A DNA stretch of 64,000 nucleotides from Dyella monticola (GTDB taxonomy: Bacteria > Pseudomonadota > Gammaproteobacteria > Xanthomonadales > Rhodanobacteraceae). Below, piece by piece: positions 45,697-54,307 of this stretch; position 1 is the stretch's first letter; the number at the start of each line of letters is the position of its first letter. The notes under the pieces were generated by a model. It saw nothing but the letters and a program-made list of their open reading frames with translations. It was not told the origin of the DNA and did not search any database. A program made the translations under genes and the position numbers. Location: contig NZ_QRBE01000002.1 of NCBI RefSeq assembly GCF_003363155.1, forward strand, positions 329,795-393,794, given 5' to 3'.

Positions 45697-46866
45697 ATGA
45701 AATTTGTCTTCTTCGCCAATACCGACTGGTATCTGTATAACTTTCGCTTGTCGACCGCCCTGCGCCTGAAGGCCGACGGGCATGAGGTGGTCATGCTATC
45801 GCCACCTGGCACATTCGGTGCGCGCTTTGCGGAGCACGGATGCCGATGGATACCGTTGACCATGGATCGGGCCAGTCTCAACCCGTTGCGTGAAGTCGTG
45901 ACGCTTTATCGCGTCGTCCGCGTGCTACGGCGCGAGCGGCCGGATCTCTTGCACAACTTTACGGTGAAGTGCGCGATCTACGGTGCATTGGCTGGGCGCG
46001 TCGCGCGTGTCGCCGCCATCGTCAACGCCGTTGCCGGGCTTGGTTTCGTCTTTACCAGCGAAACGGCCAAGGCACGCATGCTGCGTCCGCTGGTGAAGTT
46101 GCTTCTGCACGCGACGCTCGATAGCAAACGATCGCTGCTGATATTGCAAAATCCCGACGATGCCACCGCGTTCGTCGCTGCCGGATTGATCTCGCAAGAG
46201 AACATACGCGTCATCCGAAGCTCCGGCGTAAACACGACGCGCTTCCAGCCACGGCAGCCCCACCACCCCCATGAACGCCTTCGCGTATTGCTTGCGGCGC
46301 GCCTCCTGCGCGAAAAAGGCGTGCAGGAATTTGTCGATGCTGCCGCGTTGCTACGCAAGCAAGGCCGCGATATCGAATTTCTCCTCGCTGGCACGCCCGA
46401 CCCTGGCAATCCGCATTCGATATCGCCCGAACAGGTCCAAGCATGGGCGGACGACGGCGTCGTACGCTGGCTTGGTCATGTCGACGACATGGCCGGACTT
46501 CTCACTACCGTTCATGTGATGGCACTTCCGAGTTACTACCGCGAAGGCGTTCCAAAGTCGCTGATTGAGGGCGCCGCGTGCGGGCTTGCACTCATCACCA
46601 CCGACATGCCTGGTTGCCGCGAAGTCGTGACGCGCGATGGTGTCGATGGTTTGCGGGTAGAACCACGCAATGCGCAAGCGCTCGCCGCTTGCATAGCAAA
46701 GCTTGACGATAATCGTGAGCTCTTGTCCCGATTGGGCGACCGGGCGCGGCAGAGGGCACTGAAGGATTTCGACGAGCGGCTGGTTATTCAGAGAACCGTA
46801 GACGTCTACACGGAACTCCTGCACCCGCTGGATGGAACGGCTGCCGCTTTGCGGCCATCGCCCTGA
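45697..46866 (+). CDS. Glycosyltransferase family 4
   Basis: A 389-residue GT-B enzyme. The N-terminal acceptor domain opens FVFFANTDWYLYNFRLSTAL and includes LLHNFTVKCAIYG. The C-terminal donor domain has LLAARLLREKGVQEFVDAA, LPSYYREGVPKSLIEGAACG and the EGxP/E-x7-E nucleotide-sugar site. It resembles PglA/WbuB-type transferases that add HexNAc to lipid-linked sugars. It lies 33 bp after the beta-helix gene and is the last glycosyltransferase on this strand. Confidence 0.92.
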   Translation: MKFVFFANTDWYLYNFRLSTALRLKADGHEVVMLSPPGTFGARFAEHGCRWIPLTMDRASLNPLREVVTLYRVVRVLRRERPDLLHNFTVKCAIYGALAGRVARVAAIVNAVAGLGFVFTSETAKARMLRPLVKLLLHATLDSKRSLLILQNPDDATAFVAAGLISQENIRVIRSSGVNTTRFQPRQPHHPHERLRVLLAARLLREKGVQEFVDAAALLRKQGRDIEFLLAGTPDPGNPHSISPEQVQAWADDGVVRWLGHVDDMAGLLTTVHVMALPSYYREGVPKSLIEGAACGLALITTDMPGCREVVTRDGVDGLRVEPRNAQALAACIAKLDDNRELLSRLGDRARQRALKDFDERLVIQRTVDVYTELLHPLDGTAAALRPSP

Positions 46867-46892
46867 TCCATCCTTAAATCGATTGAAATTAT

Positions 46893-46920
46893 CCGTATGG
46901 ACGTCTAGACGTCTATATGG
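46893..46920. promoter_or_regulatory. Long dyad upstream of the Sec-exported beta-helix gene
   Basis: A 28-base imperfect palindrome centred on the perfect 14-mer GACGTCTAGACGTC. Outer arms CCGTAT and ATATGG extend it, with 12 of 14 positions per arm matching. It lies in an AT-rich spacer about 140 bases upstream of the gene at 47062 and looks like an operator for a dimeric regulator. No T-run adjoins it. Confidence 0.55.
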
Positions 46921-47061
46921 ATTATTGTCGTCTGCGTATTTAACAAAAAATGCACGAAAACCTCTGCGGGCCGTGCAGCGTAACGGACGCGTCGTACAAA
47001 TGTCGTTATTCCGTCTAATGTGAACAGAGGCACAATTTCACATTTGCAATTTCACGCGCAC

Positions 47062-48306
47062 ATGACGCACCTTACGCCGGCCGTTGACAAAAAAGAGGCT
47101 ATTTCAAAGGTGAAAAGTAAGTCAGTGCTGAAAGGCGCGCAGGGGAATTCCCACAAAAACTCGAGCGTATCCGTTCTACGCAATCTTAACTTCACGTCGC
47201 GTCAAAAACGCTTGACCGCCATTACAGCGGCTCTAGCTCTTTCTTTGGCGACTCTACCGGCGTTTGCAACCAACTGGTGGACTCAGACACCTTCGGTGTC
47301 GATTGGCTCCGCAGTCATCAATGTGACGAGCATGGGTGCCTCGGGCAACGGTTCAATGGATGATACCAAGGCCTTCCAGGCCGCTATTAACGCGCTGCCG
47401 GCCAGTGGCGGCACGATCGTGGTGCCCAATGGCACTTACATGATCAATGCTGTCACGGGCGTGAGTATGCGTTCTCACGTGCGTCTGTCGTTGGCGGGTT
47501 CGGCCTACATCAAGGCCATTCCCAACAACCAACAGCGCTACAACATGATCAAGGTCTGGAACGTTAACAACGTCGAGATCGAGGGCGGCAACTTTATCGG
47601 TGAACGTACCCAGCACACGGGTTCGGGCGGCGAATGGGGTTACGGCATCAATATCTCGGGCTCAAGCAGCGTTTACGTGCATGATCTTGGTGTCTCCAAT
47701 TGCTGGGGCGACGGCCTGCTCGTCGGGGCCACGGGATCTGGCAGCAGCCTGGTGCGTTCCACCGGCGTCACGATCAATCGTGTCACGTCCAAGAACAACC
47801 GTCGCCAGGGTTTGACGATCACTCCGTCCAACCAGGTGTATGTGGTCAACAGCACCTTCACCGATTCGAACGGTACGGCTCCGCAGGCTGGTATCGACAT
47901 CGAGCCGGCAACGCAGGGCACGGTGACGCAGGTTCGCCTGGAAAGCGACACGCTGTCGAACAATGTCGGCAACGGTCTTGAAGTTCACACCAATGTGAGC
48001 GGCCTGACGTTGTACAAGGTCACCTCGGAAGGCAACAAGGGCTTCGGCGTTTACACCGGCGGTCCGACCAATGTGTCCATCACCGGCAGCAACCTCAGCG
48101 AGAACTATCTGTTCGGTGTGGACATCGCCGCTGGCACCAACAGCGTAACGATTTCCGGCAACACCATCGAATGGAACGGTGATGCGTGGTTCTACGCTCA
48201 CGGTGAGTCGATCTTTACGGAAGGCTGGTCGCCGCGCGACATCGAAATCGCCAGCACGGCGAAGGGTGTCTCCCAGTCCAACAACGTTATCTCTCCCGAG
48301 AAGTAA
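47062..48306 (+). CDS. Sec-exported right-handed beta-helix protein (pectate-lyase-like)
   Basis: About 414 residues with a Sec-type signal (LTAITAALALSLATLPAFA) preceded by an unusually long, basic N-region of about 50 residues. ATG 47062 is used, but GTG 47020 or GTG 47110 are possible. The mature part is a parallel beta-helix: INVTSMGASGNGSMDDTKAF, NGTYMINAVTGVSM, VSNCWGDGLLVGA, and many asparagine-rich coils. It is a paralogue of the Tat-exported protein three genes upstream order, with GEWGYG and NNRRQGL conserved in both. Base composition is a little less GC-rich at the start. It has its own spacer with a dyad and ends at a strong terminator. Confidence 0.85.
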   Translation: MTHLTPAVDKKEAISKVKSKSVLKGAQGNSHKNSSVSVLRNLNFTSRQKRLTAITAALALSLATLPAFATNWWTQTPSVSIGSAVINVTSMGASGNGSMDDTKAFQAAINALPASGGTIVVPNGTYMINAVTGVSMRSHVRLSLAGSAYIKAIPNNQQRYNMIKVWNVNNVEIEGGNFIGERTQHTGSGGEWGYGINISGSSSVYVHDLGVSNCWGDGLLVGATGSGSSLVRSTGVTINRVTSKNNRRQGLTITPSNQVYVVNSTFTDSNGTAPQAGIDIEPATQGTVTQVRLESDTLSNNVGNGLEVHTNVSGLTLYKVTSEGNKGFGVYTGGPTNVSITGSNLSENYLFGVDIAAGTNSVTISGNTIEWNGDAWFYAHGESIFTEGWSPRDIEIASTAKGVSQSNNVISPEK

Positions 48307-48331
48307 TCAACGCATAGAAGTAACGAAGTGG

Positions 48332-48370
48332 CCGTACGGATTGTCGGGAGACGATCCGTACGGTTTTTTT
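48332..48370 (+). terminator. Rho-independent terminator after the beta-helix gene
   Basis: A perfect 10-bp stem, CCGTACGGAT with ATCCGTACGG, encloses a 12-base loop and is followed by seven T residues at 48364-48370. It ends the rightward exopolysaccharide transcripts before the convergent flippase gene. Confidence 0.93.
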
Positions 48371-48403
48371 ATTGCCCTACCCTTTCCTTAGCTTTGATGG
48401 CCA

Positions 48404-49747
48404 TCAGGTACGCCGTGCGCGCGTATGGAACCAGCGCACACCCAAGCACATGGCAATCAGCAGCGAGGTTTCGCCCGCAACGGTAGCGAAGGCTGCGCCC
48501 ATTTCATGGTGCGTGGGAATCAGCAGTACATTGAATATCACCACGACCCCGGCGCTCAGTCCCATCGCGACCACGCGATAGCGCATGTGAATCTCGTTGA
48601 GCAACGCCGCGCTGATCGCGGTGGAAAGAAAACGGATGGGCACGCACAGAGCCAGCACGGTCAATACATGCACCACCGGCCGATACTTTTCGCCAAAGAT
48701 AATCGGCACTACCCAAGGCGCAACGCCGATCAGCGCCACCGCAAGCACAATGCCGGACGCCAGCATGGCGACCGCCGCGTGGCGATAGACCATCCAGAAT
48801 TTGTGCCTGTCATGCACGGCCCAGCGATGAAATTTCGAAAGCAGGAATTTCTGGTAGACCGTGGCGGGAATAAGGTAGATCGCGGTCATCACGCCTAGCG
48901 CGATGCCGAAAATACCGGCTTGTGCATTCCCGTTGAGGTACTTCAACAGCACGGTGCTGATCTGAAAGAAGATGGGATAGAGCGTCGCCTCCAAGCCGTA
49001 TGCCCAGGCTTGCGACCACAGGCGCGCAACAGTCGGTAACGGTGCGTCTGCCGTGGTCGACGCCGCTGGCGCGGGACCATGACCGTGCAAACGTATGCCG
49101 CCGCGCATCATCGCCACCAGGCGCGGCAACGCCATGGCGGCGACACACAGTGAAATGAAGCTGAAACCAGCGGCGACGAAGCGCCCATCGGGCGCCACCA
49201 TCAATAACAGCATGGCGGCCACGAGCAAGCGGCTGCCCGGCGTGGTCAACTGCCACCACGCCAGCGCAAAGTGGCGTTCTTCCAGGCGCAACTGACTGCT
49301 GATCAAACTGACCGCAAGAATGCCCAGCACCACCGGCAACAGCAGCAACAGCATCGGCCGCGCATCCAGCGGCGCGCCGGTCAATGACCACACCACCACC
49401 ACACCAAGCGTCAGCAGCGTACTGCCCGTGATGAAGCGCAAGGAAGGCCGCAACCAGCGGTTGCCCTCCCAGCCTTCTACGCCATAGACCTGCAGCCAAT
49501 ATTGCGGCAATCCGAAGCCAGCCAGCGGCGCCACCATGGTGATGGTGGCCAGCGATGACGCGAGCAGGCCGTACTGGGATGGCCCAAGTTCGCGCGCCAG
49601 CAGCGCCTGGGTGATGAACGTCAGGCCCGCGCCGAAGGCGGTGGAAACCCACAGCATCGAGATGGCGCCGAGCGCGCGTCGCCAACTCTGCGGCAATCGC
49701 CCCAGCCAGGGAATGTCGGAGATGGAGGAGTTCACGCAAACACCCAC
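48404..49747 (-). CDS. Polysaccharide flippase (Wzx/MOP family)
   Basis: A 447-residue membrane protein with about 12-14 helices of the oligosaccharide flippase superfamily: STAFGAGLTFITQALLARELG then PSQYGLLASSLATITMVAPL, GLPQYWLQVYG, and a second half with IYLIPATVYQKFLLSKF. Both start candidates are GTG (49747 or 49735). It is the Wzx expected for this locus, on the opposite strand from the polymerase and next to Wzc. It is not close to the WzxE-like protein at 7120-8370. Confidence 0.87.
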   Translation of the reverse strand: MGVCVNSSISDIPWLGRLPQSWRRALGAISMLWVSTAFGAGLTFITQALLARELGPSQYGLLASSLATITMVAPLAGFGLPQYWLQVYGVEGWEGNRWLRPSLRFITGSTLLTLGVVVVWSLTGAPLDARPMLLLLLPVVLGILAVSLISSQLRLEERHFALAWWQLTTPGSRLLVAAMLLLMVAPDGRFVAAGFSFISLCVAAMALPRLVAMMRGGIRLHGHGPAPAASTTADAPLPTVARLWSQAWAYGLEATLYPIFFQISTVLLKYLNGNAQAGIFGIALGVMTAIYLIPATVYQKFLLSKFHRWAVHDRHKFWMVYRHAAVAMLASGIVLAVALIGVAPWVVPIIFGEKYRPVVHVLTVLALCVPIRFLSTAISAALLNEIHMRYRVVAMGLSAGVVVIFNVLLIPTHHEMGAAFATVAGETSLLIAMCLGVRWFHTRARRT

Positions 49748-49828
49748 ACAAGCGTGCGTTCGTGCGTCATGACTGCAGCCGGTGGCGAAGGTATCGCCAC
49801 CGACCGGCGCAATCTGCCGATGAACCCT

Positions 49829-52030
49829 TTATACCTTGGAGGGTTCGTAGGCGTAGTAGGCATAGGCGTAGTAGCCGGCTGCACGCTTCTCCACAAGGTT
49901 GAAGATAGCTCCCTTGATCGGTACGCCGTTCTGTTCGAGGCGCTGTTTGGCCAGGGCGATCTCGCGCACCTGGTTGATGCCAAAACGCACCACTAGCAAG
50001 CTTGTGCCCGCATGATGACCGATGACCGCCGCGTCGGTCACCGCCAGCACCGGCGGCGTATCGACGATGATCAGGTCATAGCGCGGGCGAAGCATTTCAA
50101 GCAGCGTGTTGAAATTGGCGTGCATCAGCAATTCCGACGGATTGGGCGGAATCTTGCCGCGCGATATATACAAGAGATTGCTTACGCCGTTGACGGTGCG
50201 AATGGCCTGGCTGGGTTCGACCTGTCCGGAGATGAGTTCGGACAGGCCGTTTTCAGGCCGGCCACCGATCATCCTGTGCAGCAATCCCTTGCGCATGTCT
50301 GCATCGATCAGGAGCACGCGCTGACCAGCTTGCGCCATTACCACTGCAAGATTGGCCGCCACGAAGCTCTTGCCTGCGCCCGGGCTGGCGCTGGAGATCA
50401 TCAACACGTTGTTGCGTGTTTCCAGGCGCGCAAAATGCAAGCTGGTGCGCAAGCTTCGCAAGGCTTCCGTAGCCATATCAGCCGGTGCATTCAAGGACAA
50501 CAGATGCTGATGGCTGTTGGAACGATGTCCAATCCGCAACGCGCTCTTGCGCTGCGTGTCGCTGAGCGGAATGGAGACGTAAACCGGCAAACCAAGGCGC
50601 TCGATCGCCACCGGATCTTCGACACCACGCGAGAGCAACTGGCGCAGAAAGATATATGCGAGTGCCGCCAGCAGGCCGAGCACTGCGCCGCCTGGGATCA
50701 CCCACAACGCACGCGGCCACCACGGCTTGGCGAGGTTCACGGCGGACTGGTCGATGACGCGCACGTTGCCGACGGTGCCGGCGCGCGCGATATCCAGTTG
50801 CTGTGCCTGGTTAAGCAGATTGGTGTAGGTCTGGCCGGTGACGGTGACATCACGTGTCAGCTTCAGCAATGCCTGCTGAGTATTGGGCAGCATGCCGATC
50901 TTGTGCTGCAGCGCGCCCTTCTCACCTTGCAACTGACTGATCTGCTGTTGCAGCGAACGGTATTCAGGATGCTCTGGCGTGTAATGACGCTGCACTTCGG
51001 CCATCTGCATCTTCAACTGATCCAGGCTGGTATCGATCGATACGTTCTGATCCAGCAACGATTGCGTCTGCATCGTCAGGTCGACCGAATGCTCCTTGAG
51101 CTGATACGCATTCAACGCCTGGGTGGCGTGATCCAATTCCTGCTTCACCTTGGGCAGTTCTTCGCGCACGAACTGCAGGCTGTTAGCCGCTTCCGCCGCG
51201 CTTCGATCGATGTTCTGCCGCACGTAGAGCGACGTCACCTGGTCAAGCAGATTGGTCGCCACGATCGGATCGCGATTGTTGTAGGTCAGCGCGATGATGC
51301 CTGAATCCTTACCCTGCTCTTCGGCCTCGACATCCTTCTGCAGCTTCGCAATGGTATCCATATGCGAGTGCCGAACCACGCGGAAACGCATGCCTGGATT
51401 AGCTTGCAGGCTTTGCACCTGGATCGTCACACCGTTGCCCGTGGCCACTTGGCCCACGCGGCCGTTCACCAGCACGTTGCCGTCCGGGTCCTGCAGCGTA
51501 TAGGCGCCATGATCACCGGCGATCAGGGACAGCTTTTCGTCCAAAAGATCAGCCGGCACGTCGAGCCGGAAAATATCGAGTTGCGAACCACCCCAGTCAT
51601 AACGGCTCAGACCGAATACGGGCGAGGCTATTTCACCCGGATGATCGGCTACGAACTGGCGCGATATATAAGAGCCGATGAGCGGAAAGCGCTTTGGCGT
51701 CGCCTCGATATCGAGCTTGAGGTTTTCCACTGCCTGGCCGATCACCTTGCGCGACGTGAGGAGCTGGATTTCCGTAATCGCCTGGGATGTTGAAATGCCG
51801 AGCGACTGCGAAAGATCGTCCATACCTGGCAAGGTGGGCGCTTTTTGCTCGACCTGCACCGATGCACTGGCTTGATAGATCGGAGTGGCAAGTATCGCGT
51901 AGAGCACGCTGATCAGGAAGAACACGATCGTGATCGTAATGATCTTCCATTTGTTATCAGCCAGCGTCCCTAGCAAGGCACGCAAGTCGATATCATCATC
52001 GCGTGTTGCGAAGGTCTGCTTGGTGGTCAT
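49829..52030 (-). CDS. wzc: Polysaccharide co-polymerase tyrosine autokinase
   Basis: A 733-residue BY-kinase. A Wzz domain with the first helix (IITITIVFFLISVLYAILA) and long periplasmic coiled coils (about 270-390) leads to a second helix (LWVIPGGAVLGLLAALAYIF). The cytoplasmic kinase follows: Walker A SSASPGAGKSF, A' VLLIDADMRKG, and Walker B LIIVDTPPV. The C-terminal tyrosine cluster AAGYYAYAYYAYEP is the autophosphorylation site. It controls chain length and export with Wza and is reset by the Wzb phosphatase encoded just upstream. Confidence 0.95.
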   Translation of the reverse strand: MTTKQTFATRDDDIDLRALLGTLADNKWKIITITIVFFLISVLYAILATPIYQASASVQVEQKAPTLPGMDDLSQSLGISTSQAITEIQLLTSRKVIGQAVENLKLDIEATPKRFPLIGSYISRQFVADHPGEIASPVFGLSRYDWGGSQLDIFRLDVPADLLDEKLSLIAGDHGAYTLQDPDGNVLVNGRVGQVATGNGVTIQVQSLQANPGMRFRVVRHSHMDTIAKLQKDVEAEEQGKDSGIIALTYNNRDPIVATNLLDQVTSLYVRQNIDRSAAEAANSLQFVREELPKVKQELDHATQALNAYQLKEHSVDLTMQTQSLLDQNVSIDTSLDQLKMQMAEVQRHYTPEHPEYRSLQQQISQLQGEKGALQHKIGMLPNTQQALLKLTRDVTVTGQTYTNLLNQAQQLDIARAGTVGNVRVIDQSAVNLAKPWWPRALWVIPGGAVLGLLAALAYIFLRQLLSRGVEDPVAIERLGLPVYVSIPLSDTQRKSALRIGHRSNSHQHLLSLNAPADMATEALRSLRTSLHFARLETRNNVLMISSASPGAGKSFVAANLAVVMAQAGQRVLLIDADMRKGLLHRMIGGRPENGLSELISGQVEPSQAIRTVNGVSNLLYISRGKIPPNPSELLMHANFNTLLEMLRPRYDLIIVDTPPVLAVTDAAVIGHHAGTSLLVVRFGINQVREIALAKQRLEQNGVPIKGAIFNLVEKRAAGYYAYAYYAYEPSKV

Positions 52031-52058
52031 AAGCCGCTCCTCAAGGGATCACTCATAG

Positions 52059-52511
52059 TTAGAGATAACGAAGCCAGCTGTCGACGCCGCTCTCGATCAT
52101 GGCGTGGACATGCTCGAATACGTGTCGTGGCTGGCGAAAGGGGTCGGGTACATCACTGGCGGTGTGCCACTTATCCAAAAGAAACAACTTACCACTGGCT
52201 TCGGGCGCTACCCTCGACACAGCGGTCAAGTGATTGCGCTCCATCGTCAGTATGAGATCAGCGTCGCGCAGCATGGTGGGATCGAGCTGTCGCGCCCGGT
52301 GTTCGGCTGCATCGATGCCATGTTCTTTCAATATTTGCATCGCGTTGTCGTCCATAGGTCGTCCCACCAATGCCTTAAGACCCGCACTGCTGATGTGAAT
52401 GCCGCGATGAGCCAACCTCTCGCGAAACAGAAATTCGGCCGTAGGGCTGCGGCAGATGTTGCCTATGCAGACGATCAAAATACGTTTGAACACGTATGGA
52501 AACACTCCCAT
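52059..52511 (-). CDS. wzb: Low-molecular-weight protein tyrosine phosphatase
   Basis: A 150-residue cytoplasmic phosphatase with the P-loop VCIGNICRSPTAEF near the N-terminus and the general-acid DPF (DVPDPFRQ) near residue 120. It removes phosphate from the Wzc tyrosine tail. ATG 52511 was chosen, since the P-loop should lie about ten residues from the start. It lies 28 bp upstream of wzc and opens the leftward half of the divergent export cassette. Confidence 0.92.
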   Translation of the reverse strand: MGVFPYVFKRILIVCIGNICRSPTAEFLFRERLAHRGIHISSAGLKALVGRPMDDNAMQILKEHGIDAAEHRARQLDPTMLRDADLILTMERNHLTAVSRVAPEASGKLFLLDKWHTASDVPDPFRQPRHVFEHVHAMIESGVDSWLRYL

Positions 52512-52889
52512 CGCTTGTGCTGGCACAAGACACCGTAAGCCATATCCCATTGTTAGCTGTATATTTCAACGTTTTCTGCCCTTACATGTGCCGCGTACGC
52601 ACGCGCAATCAGGTCTCATCGTCTAAAGTTCAGATGAAGTTATAGCCCTGCATTCGTCAAGGCCACATGGATTTTTCAAAACATTTGGCATCACAAGACG
52701 TTTTCTACACACACGTGACGAAAAAAAGTCGCGCTCGACCACAGTTCATTTACGACACCGCGACACTGTCGCGAGCTTAATTAATTAAGCAAACGTAGCC
52801 GATATGAGAGGGTTTGTTATTCATAATTCCGCACTTGACGCCCAGTGCTTCAGCCGAGTGGCACAAACATCGAAACATGTGGAGTGCAC
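52512..52889. other. Divergent promoter region between wzb-wzc and wza
   Basis: About 380 bases without a gene. It is AT-rich in parts and contains two neighbouring palindromes at 52759-52790. Promoters for both divergent transcripts must lie here. I cannot place -10 and -35 boxes with confidence. Confidence 0.6.
52759..52790. promoter_or_regulatory. Twin palindromes in the wzb/wza divergent promoter region
   Basis: CGCGACA and TGTCGCG (52759-52773) form a 15-base dyad with a single central base. One base later GCTTAATTAATTAAGC (52775-52790) is a perfect 16-base palindrome. They lie 100-130 bases upstream of the wza start, suitable for operators controlling both directions. Confidence 0.5.
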
Positions 52890-53981
52890 ATGAAAGTATC
52901 GTTTGTTTTGGCAGCGTTATTAGCAACATCAGTCCTGGCTGGGTGCGCCGTCGTTCCCGGACAACACATGTCCGAAAGCGCATTGTCCAATCCTGATAAA
53001 GGTCGTGTTCAGCTCGTGCAGATCACACCTGAATGGATCCAGAGCCAACAGGAAGTCCGACCATCACCGATTGCACCGGAACTGCTGAGCTATCGGCCCG
53101 AGTCCTATCGGATCGGCCCCGGTGACATGCTTTACATCACGGTGTGGGACCACCCTGAACTGACGGCACCGGCCGGCTCGCAGCAACAGACAAGCGCCAA
53201 CAGTCGCCTGGTGCGTTCAGATGGCACGCTGTTCTATCCCTACGCCGGCATCATCCACGCGCAGGGCATGACCGTTGACGAGTTGCGCGATGCGATCACC
53301 AGCAAGCTCACCAAATTTGTACCCAACCCCCAGGTGGACGTTGCTGTTACGAGCTACGGTAGTCAGCTGATTACGCTGCAAGGTGCTTTCAACAGGACCG
53401 ACCCGCAGCAGGCGACCACTGTTCCCCTGACACTTGCGCAGGCGATTGGTACGGCAAGCATCGATCTTGGGCATGCAGATTTATCCAATCTCGTGTTGAC
53501 GCGCGATGGGCAGGATTACCATATCGATCTGAACACCATCAGCAAGGCCACCGAGCAGTCCATTTTTCTGAAACCCGGTGATCGTCTGTTTCTCGGATAC
53601 AACGACGACAAGGAGATCTATGTGATGGGCGAAGTGATGCGCCCGCAGGCGATTCCGTTCAGAACCGATGATTTGACGCTGACTCAGGCATTAGGGCGCG
53701 CCGGCGGATTGGATCCGGTGACGTCCAGCGGCAAGTCGGTTTATGTGATTCGCGGTGTAAAGAATCTGGCCGCCGAACCCGCCACGGTATTTCACCTCAA
53801 CGCACGCTCACCCGCGGCATTTGCGCTGGCTGACGATTTCCGTGTGAGGGCCGGTGACGTGGTGTGGGTCGGCGCGGCAGCGATCACGCAATGGGGCCGC
53901 TTCCTCAGCCAGTTGGTGCCGCTTTCCAGCCTGGTTGGCAATGCAGCCTTCGCCAAGGAGCAGATCAACGCGACACCATAA
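52890..53981 (+). CDS. wza: Outer-membrane polysaccharide export lipoprotein
   Basis: A 363-residue lipoprotein with lipobox LAGCAVV at about residue 21. PES domain: SYRIGPGDMLYITVWDHPEL, then DGTLFYPYAGIIHAQGMTVDEL and repeated SLBB domains (IYVMGEVMRPQAIPFRTDDL). The C-terminal amphipathic helix ALSAFLSQLVPL-like region (WGRFLSQLVPLSSLVG) would form the outer-membrane pore. GGAG precedes ATG 52890 at 5 bases. It works with Wzc as the export conduit of the polymer made by this locus. Confidence 0.95.
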   Translation: MKVSFVLAALLATSVLAGCAVVPGQHMSESALSNPDKGRVQLVQITPEWIQSQQEVRPSPIAPELLSYRPESYRIGPGDMLYITVWDHPELTAPAGSQQQTSANSRLVRSDGTLFYPYAGIIHAQGMTVDELRDAITSKLTKFVPNPQVDVAVTSYGSQLITLQGAFNRTDPQQATTVPLTLAQAIGTASIDLGHADLSNLVLTRDGQDYHIDLNTISKATEQSIFLKPGDRLFLGYNDDKEIYVMGEVMRPQAIPFRTDDLTLTQALGRAGGLDPVTSSGKSVYVIRGVKNLAAEPATVFHLNARSPAAFALADDFRVRAGDVVWVGAAAITQWGRFLSQLVPLSSLVGNAAFAKEQINATP

Positions 53982-54009
53982 CGATGGCGTCGTTTGGGTT
54001 CCGCAGATG

Positions 54010-54036
54010 GGCGCCGGTAAAACGGCGCCTTTTTTT
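54010..54036 (+). terminator. Rho-independent terminator after wza
   Basis: GGCGCCG (54010-54016) pairs with CGGCGCC (54023-54029) over a GTAAAA loop, followed by seven T residues at 54030-54036. The T-run overlaps the stop codon of the convergent small gene at 54035-54307. Confidence 0.92.
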
Positions 54037-54307
54037 ATTTGCCAGGGCCTGAACGAAGCCGCTCGATTTCGGCGTAGGCCGCATCCAGCTCATTGCGCAA
54101 TGCCTGATTGCTCTCCAGCAACTGCTGAATTTCCTGGCATTGCGAAATCACTGAACGAAGCACGTCGCTTTTCACCGTGACGTGGCGCGCGCGATAGGCC
54201 CGCATGCGTTCGGCAGCGGTTTTGGCGTTGCCGGTGGGCGGCCGTCCTCGTCGCTTTTTGTGGGAAAGCAGCATGGCAATGGTTCCTGGATCGCGAGGAT
54301 CCACCAT
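54035..54307 (-). CDS. Small AT-hook-like, coiled-coil protein
   Basis: A 90-residue basic protein. Residues 17-40 hold KKRRGRPPTGNAKTAAERM, with the RGRP core of an AT-hook, followed by RAYRARH. The C-terminal 45 residues form a predicted coiled coil (ISQCQEIQQLLESNQALRNE). AAGGAG lies 7 bases before ATG 54307, which fixes the start over an upstream in-frame ATG. Similar GRP-x-TG small proteins are common, sometimes on mobile DNA; their role is unknown. It might bind AT-rich DNA at the neighbouring exopolysaccharide promoters, but that is a guess. Confidence 0.7.
   Translation of the reverse strand: MVDPRDPGTIAMLLSHKKRRGRPPTGNAKTAAERMRAYRARHVTVKSDVLRSVISQCQEIQQLLESNQALRNELDAAYAEIERLRSGPGK

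Noticed and set aside
48332-48370. Bidirectional termination for the convergent flippase gene
   Set aside because: On the minus strand the stem is preceded by A residues and not followed by a T-run, so only plus-strand termination is supported.
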